Assembly (NCBI GenBank): GCA_964539745.1
Contig: CAZIJU010000041.1
Span: 1-28,302 of the forward strand
Direction of reading: 5' to 3'
Source of the DNA: DSNY01 sp964539745
GTDB taxonomy: Bacteria > Pseudomonadota > Gammaproteobacteria > Burkholderiales > Burkholderiaceae_F
Length of the DNA: 28,302 nucleotides
Shown here: piece after piece, positions 6,356-14,165 of the stretch
Numbering within the stretch: position 1 is the first letter of the stretch
Layout of the letters: every line of letters begins with the position of its first letter
Notes under the pieces: model-generated
Seen by the model: the letters and a program-made list of their open reading frames with translations, nothing else
Databases searched by the model: none
Told to the model about the DNA's origin: nothing
Position numbers and translations under genes: made by a program

Positions 6356-6592
6356 TCAGAACTTCTCCACGATCTCCTTGATCCGTACGCGCAGGCGCTC
6401 GGGCGCGGCGGCGGCGCCGGTGGCGCGCACCAGCGCCCTGAGCCTGCGCTCGAACTCGGCACGGCTGAAGCAACCGCGGCACTCGTGCAGGTGCCGTTCG
6501 ATCGCGGCGGCTGCCTCGGCGTCGATCTCGCGGTCGAGATAGGCGGCCAGGTGCTTCAGCACTTCCTCACACCGGATGGGCGGCGGGGCCAT
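6356..6592 (-). CDS. Soluble zinc-binding anti-sigma factor (ZAS / zf-HC2 type)
   Basis: 78 residues. The N-terminal half carries the ZAS signature: Cys8, then His34-x3-Cys38-x2-Cys41 in HLHECRGC, preceded by the helical stretch LKHLAAYLDREIDAEAA. In this family zinc-bound cysteines hold a fold that wraps the sigma factor, and oxidation can eject zinc and release it (RsrA/ChrR-type logic). There is no transmembrane segment, so it acts in the cytosol. The ATG at 6592 overlaps the end of the sigma gene by 26 nt, so the pair is translationally coupled. It should bind the product of 6567-7187. Whether the signal is redox, metal or something else is not visible. Confidence 0.88.
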   Translation of the reverse strand: MAPPPIRCEEVLKHLAAYLDREIDAEAAAAIERHLHECRGCFSRAEFERRLRALVRATGAAAAPERLRVRIKEIVEKF

Positions 6593-7187
6593 GATTCTCC
6601 TTTGCGTTCTTGTGGGAGCCGACGAGCCCGGCATCGCACGCGTGCTGCCAGAGCGCGCGCTGCAAGGCGGCGCGTGCGCGCGCCAACCGCGAACGCACCG
6701 TTCCGATCGGCACGCCGAGCAGCTCCGCCGCTTCGGAGTACGATTGTCCTTGGACGTCGACCAACACGACGACGAGGCGAAACACGTCGGGCAGCGCATC
6801 GAGCGCGCGCTCGATATCCTCGCGCAGCAACTTGGCGACCAGGCTTTCCACGGGGTCGGTCCACCACAGCAGGAATGGCTGGTGCAGCTTCTCGAAGAGC
6901 GAGAACGGCTCGTCGTCCTCGGTTTCGACGTCCAGCGCGACCTCCGGGCAGGCGCGGCGATGGCGCCAGTCGCTGACGAACGTGTTGGCGAGGATGCGCC
7001 GTAGCCACGCCTCGAAGCACTGCGGGTCGCGCAGCTCGGCGAACTTCGTCCACGCCTTGGCGACCGTCTCGGCGACCAGATCCTCGGCATCGTCCGCGTT
7101 GCGCGTCAGCCGCAACGCGGTGCCGTAGAGGCGATCGGCGAGCCGCTCGATCTCGGCGGCGAAGAAATCGCGTCCCGCCTTATCCAC
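6567..7187 (-). CDS. ECF-family RNA polymerase sigma factor
   Basis: Region 2 is seen in the N-terminal part: LYGTALRLTRNADDAEDLVAET, the -10 binding and core-binding helices, and FEAWLRRILANTFVSDWRHRR. Region 4 follows in the C-terminal part: ALDALPDVFRLVVVLVDVQG, SYSEAAELLGVPIGTVRSRL, the -35-binding helix-turn-helix. The linker between them contains FLLWWTDPVESL and is typical of ECF factors next to ZAS anti-sigma factors. The start is taken as GTG at 7187, with a G-rich ribosome site about 8 nt upstream; another GTG at 7226 is in frame but lies at or before the predicted transcription start. An ECF-type promoter just upstream matches three others in the window, so it probably controls itself and the neighbouring globin, methyltransferase, exported protein and DUF302 genes. 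Confidence 0.93.
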   Translation of the reverse strand: MDKAGRDFFAAEIERLADRLYGTALRLTRNADDAEDLVAETVAKAWTKFAELRDPQCFEAWLRRILANTFVSDWRHRRACPEVALDVETEDDEPFSLFEKLHQPFLLWWTDPVESLVAKLLREDIERALDALPDVFRLVVVLVDVQGQSYSEAAELLGVPIGTVRSRLARARAALQRALWQHACDAGLVGSHKNAKENHGPAAHPV

Positions 7188-7217
7188 GCGACACCCCCGA
7201 TGCACGCATCTTGTGGC

Positions 7218-7245
7218 AGGACGCACGAGCTGCCAATGCGGTCCC
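7218..7245 (-). promoter_or_regulatory. ECF-type promoter upstream of the sigma gene (autoregulation)
   Basis: On the minus strand GGGACC (7245-7240), a 16-bp spacer and CGTCCT (7223-7218). It has one mismatch in the -35 element compared with the other three sites and an identical -10 element. It lies about 30 nt upstream of the GTG at 7187, in the right place to drive the sigma and anti-sigma genes. Confidence 0.6.
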
Positions 7246-7260
7246 CGCCGACGGGCGCCG

Positions 7261-7695
7261 CTACTTCGTCACCTCGTCGAGCAGCTTGGTGAGCACCGGA
7301 TAAAGATCGTCGCCGGCCTTCTTCAGGCCGGGGTGCGGGTTCAGCAGATTCATGAAGCGCGGGTCGAGCAGCGACACCTTGGTCGTCCCTTCTTCCCGGT
7401 ACACGCCGAAGTGCCCGCACGGCAGCAACGCGCTCACATGCATCCCTGCCGACCAGATGTCCTTGCCCGCCGCGGGTACGCACATCTTCACCACGGTCAC
7501 TTCGTCGTTCTTCACTTTGAACTCTGCGAGATACAGGCACTTGTTCTCCAGCACGCGCTTCTTCAGGTCGGACACGACCGCCTCCGGCGTCTTGGCCGTG
7601 GTCTTGACGATGAAGTTCGCGCCCGGTGTTTGTGCCGCGGCGGCGCTGGCCAGGACCGCGCATGCGGCTGCCAGCAAGACGAGTCTGCGGTTCAT
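7261..7695 (-). CDS. Exported DUF302-family protein
   Basis: 144 residues: a signal peptide (about 1-22, ending AAAAQT) then a DUF302 domain. The recognisable part is the conserved MHVSALLPCGHFGVY segment with its Pro-Cys, followed by VSLLDPRFMNLLNPHPGL. Earlier, VKTTAKTPEAVVSDLKKRV matches the opening helix of the family. DUF302 proteins are often small, periplasmic or cytosolic, and of unsettled function; sulfur- or metal-related roles have been suggested. The mature protein has three cysteines, in ENKCLYL, VKMCVPAAG and LPCGH. The ATG at 7695 is preceded by GGAGGAA. An ECF-type promoter 57 nt upstream puts it in the sigma-factor regulon, and it is read in the same direction as the sigma gene. 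Confidence 0.85.
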   Translation of the reverse strand: MNRRLVLLAAACAVLASAAAAQTPGANFIVKTTAKTPEAVVSDLKKRVLENKCLYLAEFKVKNDEVTVVKMCVPAAGKDIWSAGMHVSALLPCGHFGVYREEGTTKVSLLDPRFMNLLNPHPGLKKAGDDLYPVLTKLLDEVTK

Positions 7696-7751
7696 CGGTT
7701 CCTCCGGAAACGAGGTTTGGGGGCTTGCTCGGCGCGCGTCGATGGGCATTG

Positions 7752-7779
7752 AGGACGCACGACCCGGCTCTCCGGTTCC
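7752..7779 (-). promoter_or_regulatory. ECF-type promoter for the DUF302 gene
   Basis: On the minus strand GGAACC (7779-7774), a 16-bp spacer and CGTCCT (7757-7752): identical core elements and spacing to the promoter of the globin operon 3.9 kb away. Outside these elements the two regions differ, which argues against a simple duplication. Confidence 0.72.
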
Positions 7780-8102
7780 CGGCAAGACAGGCGCCGCGGG
7801 CGCCGACCGGACGTCGGCTGGGCAGCCCTGAAACTTTCTGCTTCACGGCCCGCGGGCGTCGTTGCGCGGTGTGGGCTTCGGCCGCCTACCGGCGGCGAGC
7901 TCAACGTGCGCTGCACGCACGCTGGCCAGCGCCGAAAGGCAGGCGCCATTTCGGGCCTCGCCCATGCACTCGACGTGTCTCGGCCCTGCGGCAACCTGCC
8001 CGCGGACTCGTTCCAGGGCTGCGGGCCGCCCGCGGCAACATCTTCATGTCTTCAGTGCACGCTGCGCTGCCGGCGCCCGCGGCGCGGGCGCCGGTGCGCC
8101 GC
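7780..8102. other. Gene-free spacer
   Basis: About 320 bp between the DUF302 promoter and the end of the YbaK-type gene. Frames are open only because of high GC, and no domain-like sequence is seen. I find no RNA gene and no clear terminator. Confidence 0.5.
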
Positions 8103-8582
8103 TCAATGCACGTCCGGCCGGCTGAAGTGCCCGTGCTTGGCGTCGCGCATCAGCGCGTTGAACTGCTCGCCCGACATGCGCAGCAGCGCCTCGTGGTCAC
8201 CGGCTTCGATGTAGACCTCGGCGTTTTGGTCGAGATCGTCGTCGACGACCGTCTCCACACCCCAAGCCATTCCAAGCGCGGGCACCGCGCCGACTTCGCA
8301 ATCGCTGAACAGCTCGGCGATGCGCCGCTCGTCCGCCAGATGCAGGTCGTGCCGGCCGAGCAGCCGAGCGACTTCGCCGATGCGAACGCGCGCGTCCGCC
8401 GGCACGACCGCCATCACGCAACCGGCGTCGTCCTCCAGAATCACCGACTTGGCGAGCTGATGTTCCGGAACGTGCGCCACGCGGGCGGTCTGCGCGCTGG
8501 TGCTGCTGTGCGGGTGAGTGAAGACCTCGTAGTGCGCGCCGCAGCGCTCGAGGTAACGGGCCAGACGGGGAGCGATCGGCAT
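8103..8582 (-). CDS. YbaK/ProX-type aminoacyl-tRNA deacylase domain protein
   Basis: 159 residues, a single YbaK/EbsC domain. Family members hydrolyse mischarged aminoacyl-tRNA in the cytosol. Visible features are THPHSSTSAQTARVAHVPEHQLAKSVIL (23 onward), with the conserved lysine of the domain at Lys45, VMAVVPADARV, and the turn CEVGAVPALGMAWG (95-108), which fits the G-x-V-x-P-x-G signature. VYIEAGDHEALLRMSGEQF near the end is also family-like. The start at 8582 is preceded by AGGAGG. This subtype is often found in stress loci and may act on something other than tRNA. It is divergent from the M20 amidohydrolase. Confidence 0.85.
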   Translation of the reverse strand: MPIAPRLARYLERCGAHYEVFTHPHSSTSAQTARVAHVPEHQLAKSVILEDDAGCVMAVVPADARVRIGEVARLLGRHDLHLADERRIAELFSDCEVGAVPALGMAWGVETVVDDDLDQNAEVYIEAGDHEALLRMSGEQFNALMRDAKHGHFSRPDVH

Positions 8583-8785
8583 GGCGTCCTCCTGCAAAGA
8601 TCGACCGCAGCGCCAGGCAGCGCGCCCGGCGCCGCACAGCAAGTTTGCGCCGATCGGCCCGCGCGCGCCATGGCCGGCACCCATCGGGAGTGACCCTTAC
8701 CCCGTCAGGCCGTCTGGCATCGGGGCCGACGCCACCGGCCGCACATTGCGTAAGCTGTGGGTTCGGCCCATTTTCCCACCCACCG

Positions 8786-9976
8786 ATGAACCTGCTCGAA
8801 CCCATCGTCCAGTTCCGCGCCGAAATCCAGGCGCTGCGCCGCGACATCCATGCACATCCCGAGCTGCGCTTCGAGGAGCGCCGCACGGCCGACCTGGTCG
8901 CGGCGAAGCTCTCGGAATGGGGCATCGAAGTGCACCGCGGCCTGGGCGGCACCGGGGTCGTCGGCGTGATTCGCAACGGCGCCGCCACGCGCGCGATCGG
9001 GCTGCGCGCCGACATGGATGCGCTGCCGATCGCGGAAGCCAACGCGTTCGCGCACCGTTCGGTGTTCGCGAACAAGATGCACGCGTGCGGGCACGACGGC
9101 CACACGGCGATGCTGCTGGCGGCGGCGCGTTATCTCGCGGAGTTCAAGCCGTTCGACGGCGCGGTCGTGCTGATCTTCCAGCCCGCCGAGGAAGGCGGCG
9201 CCGGCGCGCAGCGCATGATCGACGACGGCCTGTTCGAGAAGTTTCCGTGCGACGCGGTGTTCGGCATGCACAACTGGCCCGGACTCGCGGTCGGCGAGTT
9301 CGGCGTTGCGCCCGGTCCGATGATGGCCTCGAGCAACGAGTTCGAGATCAAGGTCGTCGGCCGCGGCACGCATGCGGCGCTGCCGCACCTGGGCGTGGAT
9401 CCGGTGTTCGTCGCGGTGCAGATCGCGCAGGGCCTGCAGGGCATCGTCACGCGCAGCAAGAAGCCGATCGACGCGGCGGTGCTGTCGATCACGATGATCC
9501 ACGCGGGCGACGCGACGAACGTCGTACCCGACGTCGCGACGATCGCCGGGACCGTGCGCACCTTCAGCGACGCGGTGACGGCGCAGATCGAGGCGCGGAT
9601 GAAACGTATCGCGCGGCTGACGGCCGAGGCGCACGACGCCGAGGCGCACGTCGAGTTCAAGTGGAACTATCCACCGACCGTCAACCACCCCGCCGAAGCC
9701 GAGTTCGCCGCGAGCGTGATGGACGAGATCGTCGGCGCCGAAAACGTCAAGCGCAACTACGAGCCGACGCTGGGGTCCGAGGACTTCGCGTACATGCTGA
9801 AGGCGAGGCCCGGTGCGTACGTCTTCATCGGCAACGGCGAAGGCTCGCACCGCGCGCCGGGGCACGGGGTCGGCCCCTGCACGCTGCACAACGCGTCGTA
9901 CGACTTCAACGACGAGCTGATCCCGCTCGGCGCGACCTTCTGGGTACGGCTGGTCGAGCGCTTCCTCTCGGACTGA
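8786..9976 (+). CDS. M20-family N-acyl-amino-acid amidohydrolase (hippurate hydrolase-like)
   Basis: 396 residues, the usual length for M20D amidohydrolases that cleave N-acylated or indole-conjugated amino acids with two metal ions. Seen: LRRDIHAHPELRFEE (17-31), LRADMDALPI (73-82), the metal ligands in ACGHDGHTAML (Cys101, His103), QPAEEGGAGA with the catalytic glutamate pair (135-136), GMHNWPG, GRGTHAALPHLGVDP in the lid domain, and EDFAYM plus GPCTLHN near the end. The ATG at 8786 starts the family-typical sequence; there is no strong ribosome site. No partner gene is adjacent, and it is followed by a hairpin. The substrate cannot be told from sequence. Confidence 0.92.
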   Translation: MNLLEPIVQFRAEIQALRRDIHAHPELRFEERRTADLVAAKLSEWGIEVHRGLGGTGVVGVIRNGAATRAIGLRADMDALPIAEANAFAHRSVFANKMHACGHDGHTAMLLAAARYLAEFKPFDGAVVLIFQPAEEGGAGAQRMIDDGLFEKFPCDAVFGMHNWPGLAVGEFGVAPGPMMASSNEFEIKVVGRGTHAALPHLGVDPVFVAVQIAQGLQGIVTRSKKPIDAAVLSITMIHAGDATNVVPDVATIAGTVRTFSDAVTAQIEARMKRIARLTAEAHDAEAHVEFKWNYPPTVNHPAEAEFAASVMDEIVGAENVKRNYEPTLGSEDFAYMLKARPGAYVFIGNGEGSHRAPGHGVGPCTLHNASYDFNDELIPLGATFWVRLVERFLSD

Positions 9977-9981
9977 CCCGG

Positions 9982-10019
9982 CCGCGACGGCAGCGCGATC
10001 GGCGCTGCTGTCGTCGCGG
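9982..10019 (+). terminator. GC-rich hairpin after the amidohydrolase gene
   Basis: CCGCGACGGCAGCGC (9982-9996) pairs with the segment 10002-10019 (GCGCTGCTGTCGTCGCGG) with a 3-nt bulge. It lies 6 nt after the stop codon. There is no T-run, so intrinsic termination is not certain; it could equally stabilise the 3' end. Confidence 0.4.
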
Positions 10020-10030
10020 GCGCGGCGTGC

Positions 10031-10071
10031 TTGACGGCCGTCAAGCTGCCGCTGCCTGCGCCGTCTATCGT
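10031..10071 (+). promoter_or_regulatory. CRP/FNR-like dyad and -10 element for the lipoprotein gene
   Basis: TTGACGGCCGTCAA (10031-10044) is a perfect 14-bp palindrome. TATCGT (10066-10071) has its centre 31 bp from the dyad centre, which is the class II activator geometry. The predicted transcription start is near 10079, with a leader of about 68 nt. Confidence 0.65.
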
Positions 10072-10146
10072 CAGCTCGACGATTCGGCGATCGCGCGACG
10101 CCGGCGTGGTGTCGCGTCCCGACGAAACGATCAATGGGAGGTCAAC

Positions 10147-10611
10147 ATGCGCAAACGATCGATCCTGTCGCGAACCGCGGCGGCCGTCACGCTCGTCGCG
10201 CTGTCCGGTTGCGCGTCACCACCGACGCAGGAACAGGCCGGCATGGTCATCGGCGGCGTGCTCGGCGGCGTGCTCGGCTCGCAGGTCGGCCAGGGGCATG
10301 GCCGAACGGCGGCCACGATCGTCGGAACGATCGTCGGCGCGACGATCGGCGGCGCGGTCGGCCGCTCGATGGACGAGCAGGACCGCATCAAGACGGCGCA
10401 CACGCTGGAGACGGTGCGCACCGGCGTGCCTTCGCAGTGGCGCAACCCGGACACCGGCAACGTCTACACCGTGACGCCGACGCGCACGATCGAAACCGCG
10501 CAGGGACCTTGCCGCGAATACACGATCGACGCGTTGATCGGCGGCAAGAAGGAGCAGGTGGTCGGCACCGCCTGCCGCCAGCCGGACGGAAGCTGGCGCG
10601 TCGTCAACTGA
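10147..10611 (+). CDS. Glycine-zipper outer-membrane lipoprotein (17-kDa surface antigen type)
   Basis: 154 residues. A lipoprotein signal with lipobox LSGC makes Cys22 the lipidated residue. Next comes a glycine zipper (about 33-73: MVIGGVLGGVLGSQVGQG, then IVGTIVGATIGGAVGR), which forms packed membrane-associated helices. A C-terminal beta domain (about 90-154) contains WRNPDTGNVYTVTPTRT, GPCREYTIDA and VVGTACRQPDGSWRVVN with two cysteines. This is the usual architecture of the RT0821/Lpp0805-like surface antigen family, thought to be structural in the envelope. The ATG at 10147 is preceded by GGGAGG. It has its own dyad-type promoter and probably belongs to the same regulon as the following operon. 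Confidence 0.9.
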   Translation: MRKRSILSRTAAAVTLVALSGCASPPTQEQAGMVIGGVLGGVLGSQVGQGHGRTAATIVGTIVGATIGGAVGRSMDEQDRIKTAHTLETVRTGVPSQWRNPDTGNVYTVTPTRTIETAQGPCREYTIDALIGGKKEQVVGTACRQPDGSWRVVN

Positions 10612-10633
10612 CGACGACGTATCGGCGGCCCAC

Positions 10634-10674
10634 TTGACAGGTGTCAATGCGCGCCGAGGCCGAGTGCTTACGGT
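10634..10674 (+). promoter_or_regulatory. CRP/FNR-like dyad and -10 element for the acsA-like / dehydrogenase operon
   Basis: TTGACAGGTGTCAA (10634-10647) has perfect TTGAC/GTCAA arms. TACGGT (10669-10674) is centred 31 bp downstream of the dyad centre. The predicted start of transcription is near 10682, 49 nt before the first gene. It is the only promoter-like element I see for the eight-gene run ending at 17730. Confidence 0.65.
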
Positions 10675-10730
10675 GAAGGCGTGCGGGCGCAGCCGCACCC
10701 GCACGAGCCGGTGTCACCCCGACCGCCCCG

Positions 10731-12518
10731 ATGCGACCCGCTGTCATCCGCAAGGACCTCGCAGCGCTGCGGCCGACGCCGCATCTGCTCGACCTCGAAC
10801 GCGAGCGTGCCGCGTTTACTTGGGCGCAGGCGCGCGCCGCGCTCGACGGCCTGCCCGGCGGCGCGCTGAACATCGCGCACGAAGCGGTCGAGCGCCACGC
10901 GCGTGGCGCGCGCGCGAACCGCGTGGCGCTGCGCTGGCTCGGCGCGGACGGCGATTCGATCGCCTTCACCTACGCGGACCTTTCGGCGCTTTCCAGCCGC
11001 TTCGCCAACGCGCTGACGACAATCGGCATCGTGCGCGGCGACGTGCTGTTCCTGCTCGCGCCGCGCATCCCGCAGCTTTACATCGCGGCGCTGGGCGCGC
11101 TGAAGGCGGGTGTCGTCGTCTCGCCGCTGTTCTCCGCGTTCGGACCCGAGCCGATCGCCACGCGCATCCGGCTCGGTCGCGGCCGCGCGCTGCTCACCAC
11201 GCGCGCGCTGTACGCGCGCAAGGTTGCGCCGATCCGTGCGCAGCTCGATACGCTCGCGCACGTGCTGCTCGCCGGCGATCGCGAAGGCGCGCCGCCGCCG
11301 GAAGGCACGCTCGACCTCGACGCGCTGCTCGACGCCGCGAGCGAGCGCTTCGAGACGGCGGCCACGCGGCCCGGCGAGCTCGCGCTGCTGCACTTCACCA
11401 GCGGCACGACCGGCCGGCCCAAGGGCGCGATGCACGTGCACGAGGCGGTCGTCACGCATTACGCGACCGGCCGGTACGCGCTCGACCTGCACGACGACGA
11501 CGTGTTCTGGTGCACCGCCGACCCGGGCTGGGTCACCGGGATGAGTTATGGCGTGATCGCGCCGCTCGTGCACGGCGTGACGATGATCGTCGACGAAGCC
11601 GAATTCGACGCCGAACGCTGGTACCGCATCCTGCGCGACGAGCGCGTGACCGTCTGGTACACGGCGCCGACCGCGGTGCGCATGCTGATGAAAGCCGGCG
11701 CGGAGCTCGCGCGCGCGCATCGCTTCGAGCGGCTGCGCTTCGTCGCGAGCGTCGGCGAGCCGCTGAACCCTGAGGCGGTGTGGTGGGGGCTCGAGGTGCT
11801 CGGCCTGCCGATCCACGACAACTGGTGGCAGACCGAAACCGGCGGGATCATGATCGCGAATACGCCCGCGCTCGACATCAAGCCGGGCTCGATGGGCAAG
11901 CCGCTGCCCGGCGTCGACGCCTTCGTCGTCCGGCGGCGCATCGAAAACGAAGACACCGTCGGCGTCGACTTCGTCGATGCGCCCGACGAAGAAGGCGAAC
12001 TGGCGCTCGCCGCGGGCTGGCCGTCGATGTTCCGCGGCTACCTCGGCAACGAGGCGCGCTACCGCAAGTGCTTCGTCGAATCGCCGCGCGGCCGCCTGTA
12101 CCTGACCGAAGACCTCGTGCGCCGCGACGCCGACGGCTACTTCTGGTTCGTCGGCCGCGCCGACGACGTGATCAAGAGCGCCGGCCATCTGATCGGCCCG
12201 TTCGAGGTCGAAAGCGCGCTGATGGAACACCCGGCGGTGGCCGAAGCGGGCGTGATCGGCAAGCCCGATCCGGTGGTCGGCGAGACGGTCAAGGCCTTCG
12301 TGTCGCTGAAGCCCGGCTTCGCGGCGAACGAGGCGTTACGTCTCGAGCTGCTGGCGCACGCGCGCAAGCGGCTGGGGCCGGCGGTCGCACCGAAGGAGAT
12401 CGACTTCACCACGACGTTGCCGCGCACGCGCAGCGGAAAGATCATGCGGCGGCTTCTGCGCGCGCGCGAACTGGGGCTGCCCGAGGGCGACACCTCGACG
12501 CTGGAGGGCGGCGCATGA
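10731..12518 (+). CDS. acsA: AMP-forming acetyl/acyl-CoA synthetase (AcsA-like)
   Basis: Makes acyl-CoA from a short carboxylic acid, ATP and CoA via an acyl-adenylate. Key motifs are in order: the A3 loop HFTSGTTGRPKGAMH (221-235), CTADPGWVTGMSYG (261-274), VWYTAPTAVRML, the A5 motif NWWQTETGG (364-372) and GRADDVIKSAGHLIGP. The catalytic lysine is Lys570, in TRSGKIMRRLLRA. WWQTETG, with tryptophan in the substrate pocket, is typical of acetyl-CoA synthetases, which favour acetate over larger acids. At 595 residues it is closer to the Bacillus AcsA type than to the 650-residue Acs. The lysine could be acetylated for control, as in related enzymes. It is the first gene of the operon, and its acetyl-CoA product is the same as that of the E1/E2 genes downstream. 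Confidence 0.92.
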   Translation: MRPAVIRKDLAALRPTPHLLDLERERAAFTWAQARAALDGLPGGALNIAHEAVERHARGARANRVALRWLGADGDSIAFTYADLSALSSRFANALTTIGIVRGDVLFLLAPRIPQLYIAALGALKAGVVVSPLFSAFGPEPIATRIRLGRGRALLTTRALYARKVAPIRAQLDTLAHVLLAGDREGAPPPEGTLDLDALLDAASERFETAATRPGELALLHFTSGTTGRPKGAMHVHEAVVTHYATGRYALDLHDDDVFWCTADPGWVTGMSYGVIAPLVHGVTMIVDEAEFDAERWYRILRDERVTVWYTAPTAVRMLMKAGAELARAHRFERLRFVASVGEPLNPEAVWWGLEVLGLPIHDNWWQTETGGIMIANTPALDIKPGSMGKPLPGVDAFVVRRRIENEDTVGVDFVDAPDEEGELALAAGWPSMFRGYLGNEARYRKCFVESPRGRLYLTEDLVRRDADGYFWFVGRADDVIKSAGHLIGPFEVESALMEHPAVAEAGVIGKPDPVVGETVKAFVSLKPGFAANEALRLELLAHARKRLGPAVAPKEIDFTTTLPRTRSGKIMRRLLRARELGLPEGDTSTLEGGA

Positions 12519-12568
12519 GACACGGCCGGGCCGCCGGCAAGGGCTCGCCCGGTCACTGCGAGGACATC

Positions 12569-13108
12569 ATGAAAAAGGCGCTGATCGTTTACCACTCCCG
12601 CAGCGGATACACGCGGCGCGTTGCGCAGGCGCTCGCGCGGCGTCTCGGCGCCGAACTGGAAGAGATCCGGATCGTTCAGCCGATGGACGGCGCGCTCGGC
12701 TACGCGGCTTGCGCGATCGAAGCCGTCGCCGGCCTGACGCCTGCGCTTCGGCCGATGCGCAGGAACCCGGCCGATTATTCGCTCGTGCTGGTCGGCACGC
12801 CGGTGTGGTTCTGGAGTCTTTCGAGCCCGGTGCGCAGCTGGCTCGAGGCGCATCGCACGAAGCTCGGTCGCGTCGCCTTCTTCTGCACGATGGGCGGTTC
12901 GGGCGCGCGGCGCGTCTTCGCGACGATGGCCGCGCTGCTCGGCAGGCAGCCGCTCGCCACGCTCGCGCTCGCCGACGCGCAGATCGACGCCGGCGTCGAC
13001 GACCGTCTCGATGCCTTCGTGCGGTCGCTGCAGCCGCCGCGGCGAGCCGCTCGCGGCGCGGCGGCTCGGCGCGGGCGCGCTTCGATGCATGCCGCCGCCA
13101 CGGCCTGA
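12569..13108 (+). CDS. Flavodoxin-fold FMN protein / NAD(P)H-dependent oxidoreductase
   Basis: 179 residues. The product opens with KKALIVYHSRSGYTRRVAQALA, the FMN phosphate-binding loop of flavodoxins (S-x-S/T-G-x-T). YSLVLVGTPVWFWSLSSPVRSWL follows, the second flavin contact, then VAFFCTMGGSGARRVF. The C-terminal tail from about residue 153 is rich in Arg and Ala (RRAARGAAARRGR) and does not look like part of the fold, so it may be disordered. The protein should carry FMN and pass electrons in the cytosol. It lies 50 nt after the CoA synthetase gene and 34 nt before E1 alpha. Neither a partner nor a substrate is obvious. Confidence 0.82.
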   Translation: MKKALIVYHSRSGYTRRVAQALARRLGAELEEIRIVQPMDGALGYAACAIEAVAGLTPALRPMRRNPADYSLVLVGTPVWFWSLSSPVRSWLEAHRTKLGRVAFFCTMGGSGARRVFATMAALLGRQPLATLALADAQIDAGVDDRLDAFVRSLQPPRRAARGAAARRGRASMHAAATA

Positions 13109-13142
13109 CGCGTTCGCCGCGATTTCGACAAGGCGCAATTCG

Positions 13143-14162
13143 ATGACCACGGATCCGCGACCGGCGCAGCCGCCGCACCTCGCCACCGACGTGGCGAAGT
13201 ACGCGCGCGAGTTCTGCCTCGCGCGCTTGCGCGACATGCTGCGCATCCGGCGACTGGAGGAGCGCTGCGCGGAGCTGTACGGCGCGGGCAAGATTCGCGG
13301 CTTCCTGCATCTGTACATCGGCGAGGAGGCGGTCGCTGCGGGCGTGATGCCGAACCTTGCGCCGGACGATGCGGTGGTCGCGACCTATCGCGAACACGGC
13401 CAAGCGCTGCTGCGCGGCGTGTCGATGAATTCGATCATGGCCGAGATGTACGGCAAACGCGAAGGCTGCTCGCGCGGACGCGGCGGCTCGATGCACCTGT
13501 TCGACGCGGCGACGCGCTTTTTCGGCGGCAACGCGATCGTCGGCGGCGGACTGCCGCTCGCGGTCGGGCTGGCGCTCGCCGACAAGCTCACGCACCGCGC
13601 GGGCCGCGTAACCGCCTGCTTCTTCGGCGAAGGCGCGGTCGCCGAAGGCGCGTTCCACGAATCGCTGAACCTCGCCGCGCTATGGCGGCTGCCGGTGCTG
13701 TTCCTGTGCGAGAACAACCTGTACGCGATGGGCACCGCGCTCGCGCGCTCCGAGTCGCAGATCGAGCTGACCAGGAAGGCCGCCGGCTACGGTATCCGCA
13801 CCGCCCACGTCAACGGCATGAACGTGCTCGCGGTCCACGAGGCGGCCAAAGCCGCGATCGACGCGGTGCGCGCCGACGGGCTGCCGGCGTTCGTCGAGTT
13901 CCACACGTACCGCTTCCGCGCGCATTCGATGTTCGACGCCGAGCTGTACCGGAGCAAGGACGAGGTCGAGCGCTGGAAGGCGCACGACCCGATCGACACC
14001 TTCACCGCCCGGCTGAAATCCGCCGGGATGATCGGCGAAGACGACTTCGCCGCGATCGACCGCGCAGCGATGGCCGAAGTCGACGCCGCGGTCGCCTTCG
14101 CCGAGGCCGGCACGTGGGAGCCGGTCGAGGACCTGACCAGGGACGTGTTGACCGCGGGGTGA
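13143..14162 (+). CDS. Thiamine-diphosphate dehydrogenase E1 component, alpha subunit (pyruvate/acetoin type)
   Basis: Decarboxylates a 2-oxo acid or acetoin-like substrate with E1 beta and hands the acyl group to E2. Seen: LRIRRLEERCAELYGAGKIRGFLHLYIGEEA (33-62), YREHGQALLRG (82-92), GRGGSMHLFD (112-121) and GGNAIVGGGLPLAVGLALA. The thiamine-diphosphate motif spans 162-192, GEGAVAEGAF to CENN; the usual GDG is GEG here. The phosphorylation-loop counterpart is RFRAHSMFD. At 339 residues it matches the alpha2beta2 type (PdhA/AcoA). It is split from E1 beta by a flavodoxin gene (3 nt after it), an unusual insertion. Pyruvate is likely given the acetyl-CoA context, but acetoin or branched-chain acids are possible. 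Confidence 0.92.
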   Translation: MTTDPRPAQPPHLATDVAKYAREFCLARLRDMLRIRRLEERCAELYGAGKIRGFLHLYIGEEAVAAGVMPNLAPDDAVVATYREHGQALLRGVSMNSIMAEMYGKREGCSRGRGGSMHLFDAATRFFGGNAIVGGGLPLAVGLALADKLTHRAGRVTACFFGEGAVAEGAFHESLNLAALWRLPVLFLCENNLYAMGTALARSESQIELTRKAAGYGIRTAHVNGMNVLAVHEAAKAAIDAVRADGLPAFVEFHTYRFRAHSMFDAELYRSKDEVERWKAHDPIDTFTARLKSAGMIGEDDFAAIDRAAMAEVDAAVAFAEAGTWEPVEDLTRDVLTAG

Positions 14163-14165
14163 GCC

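Noticed and set aside
4927..6381. 484-codon plus-strand open frame
   Set aside because: Antisense shadow of the methyltransferase-membrane fusion, which has clear motifs; high GC keeps antisense frames open.
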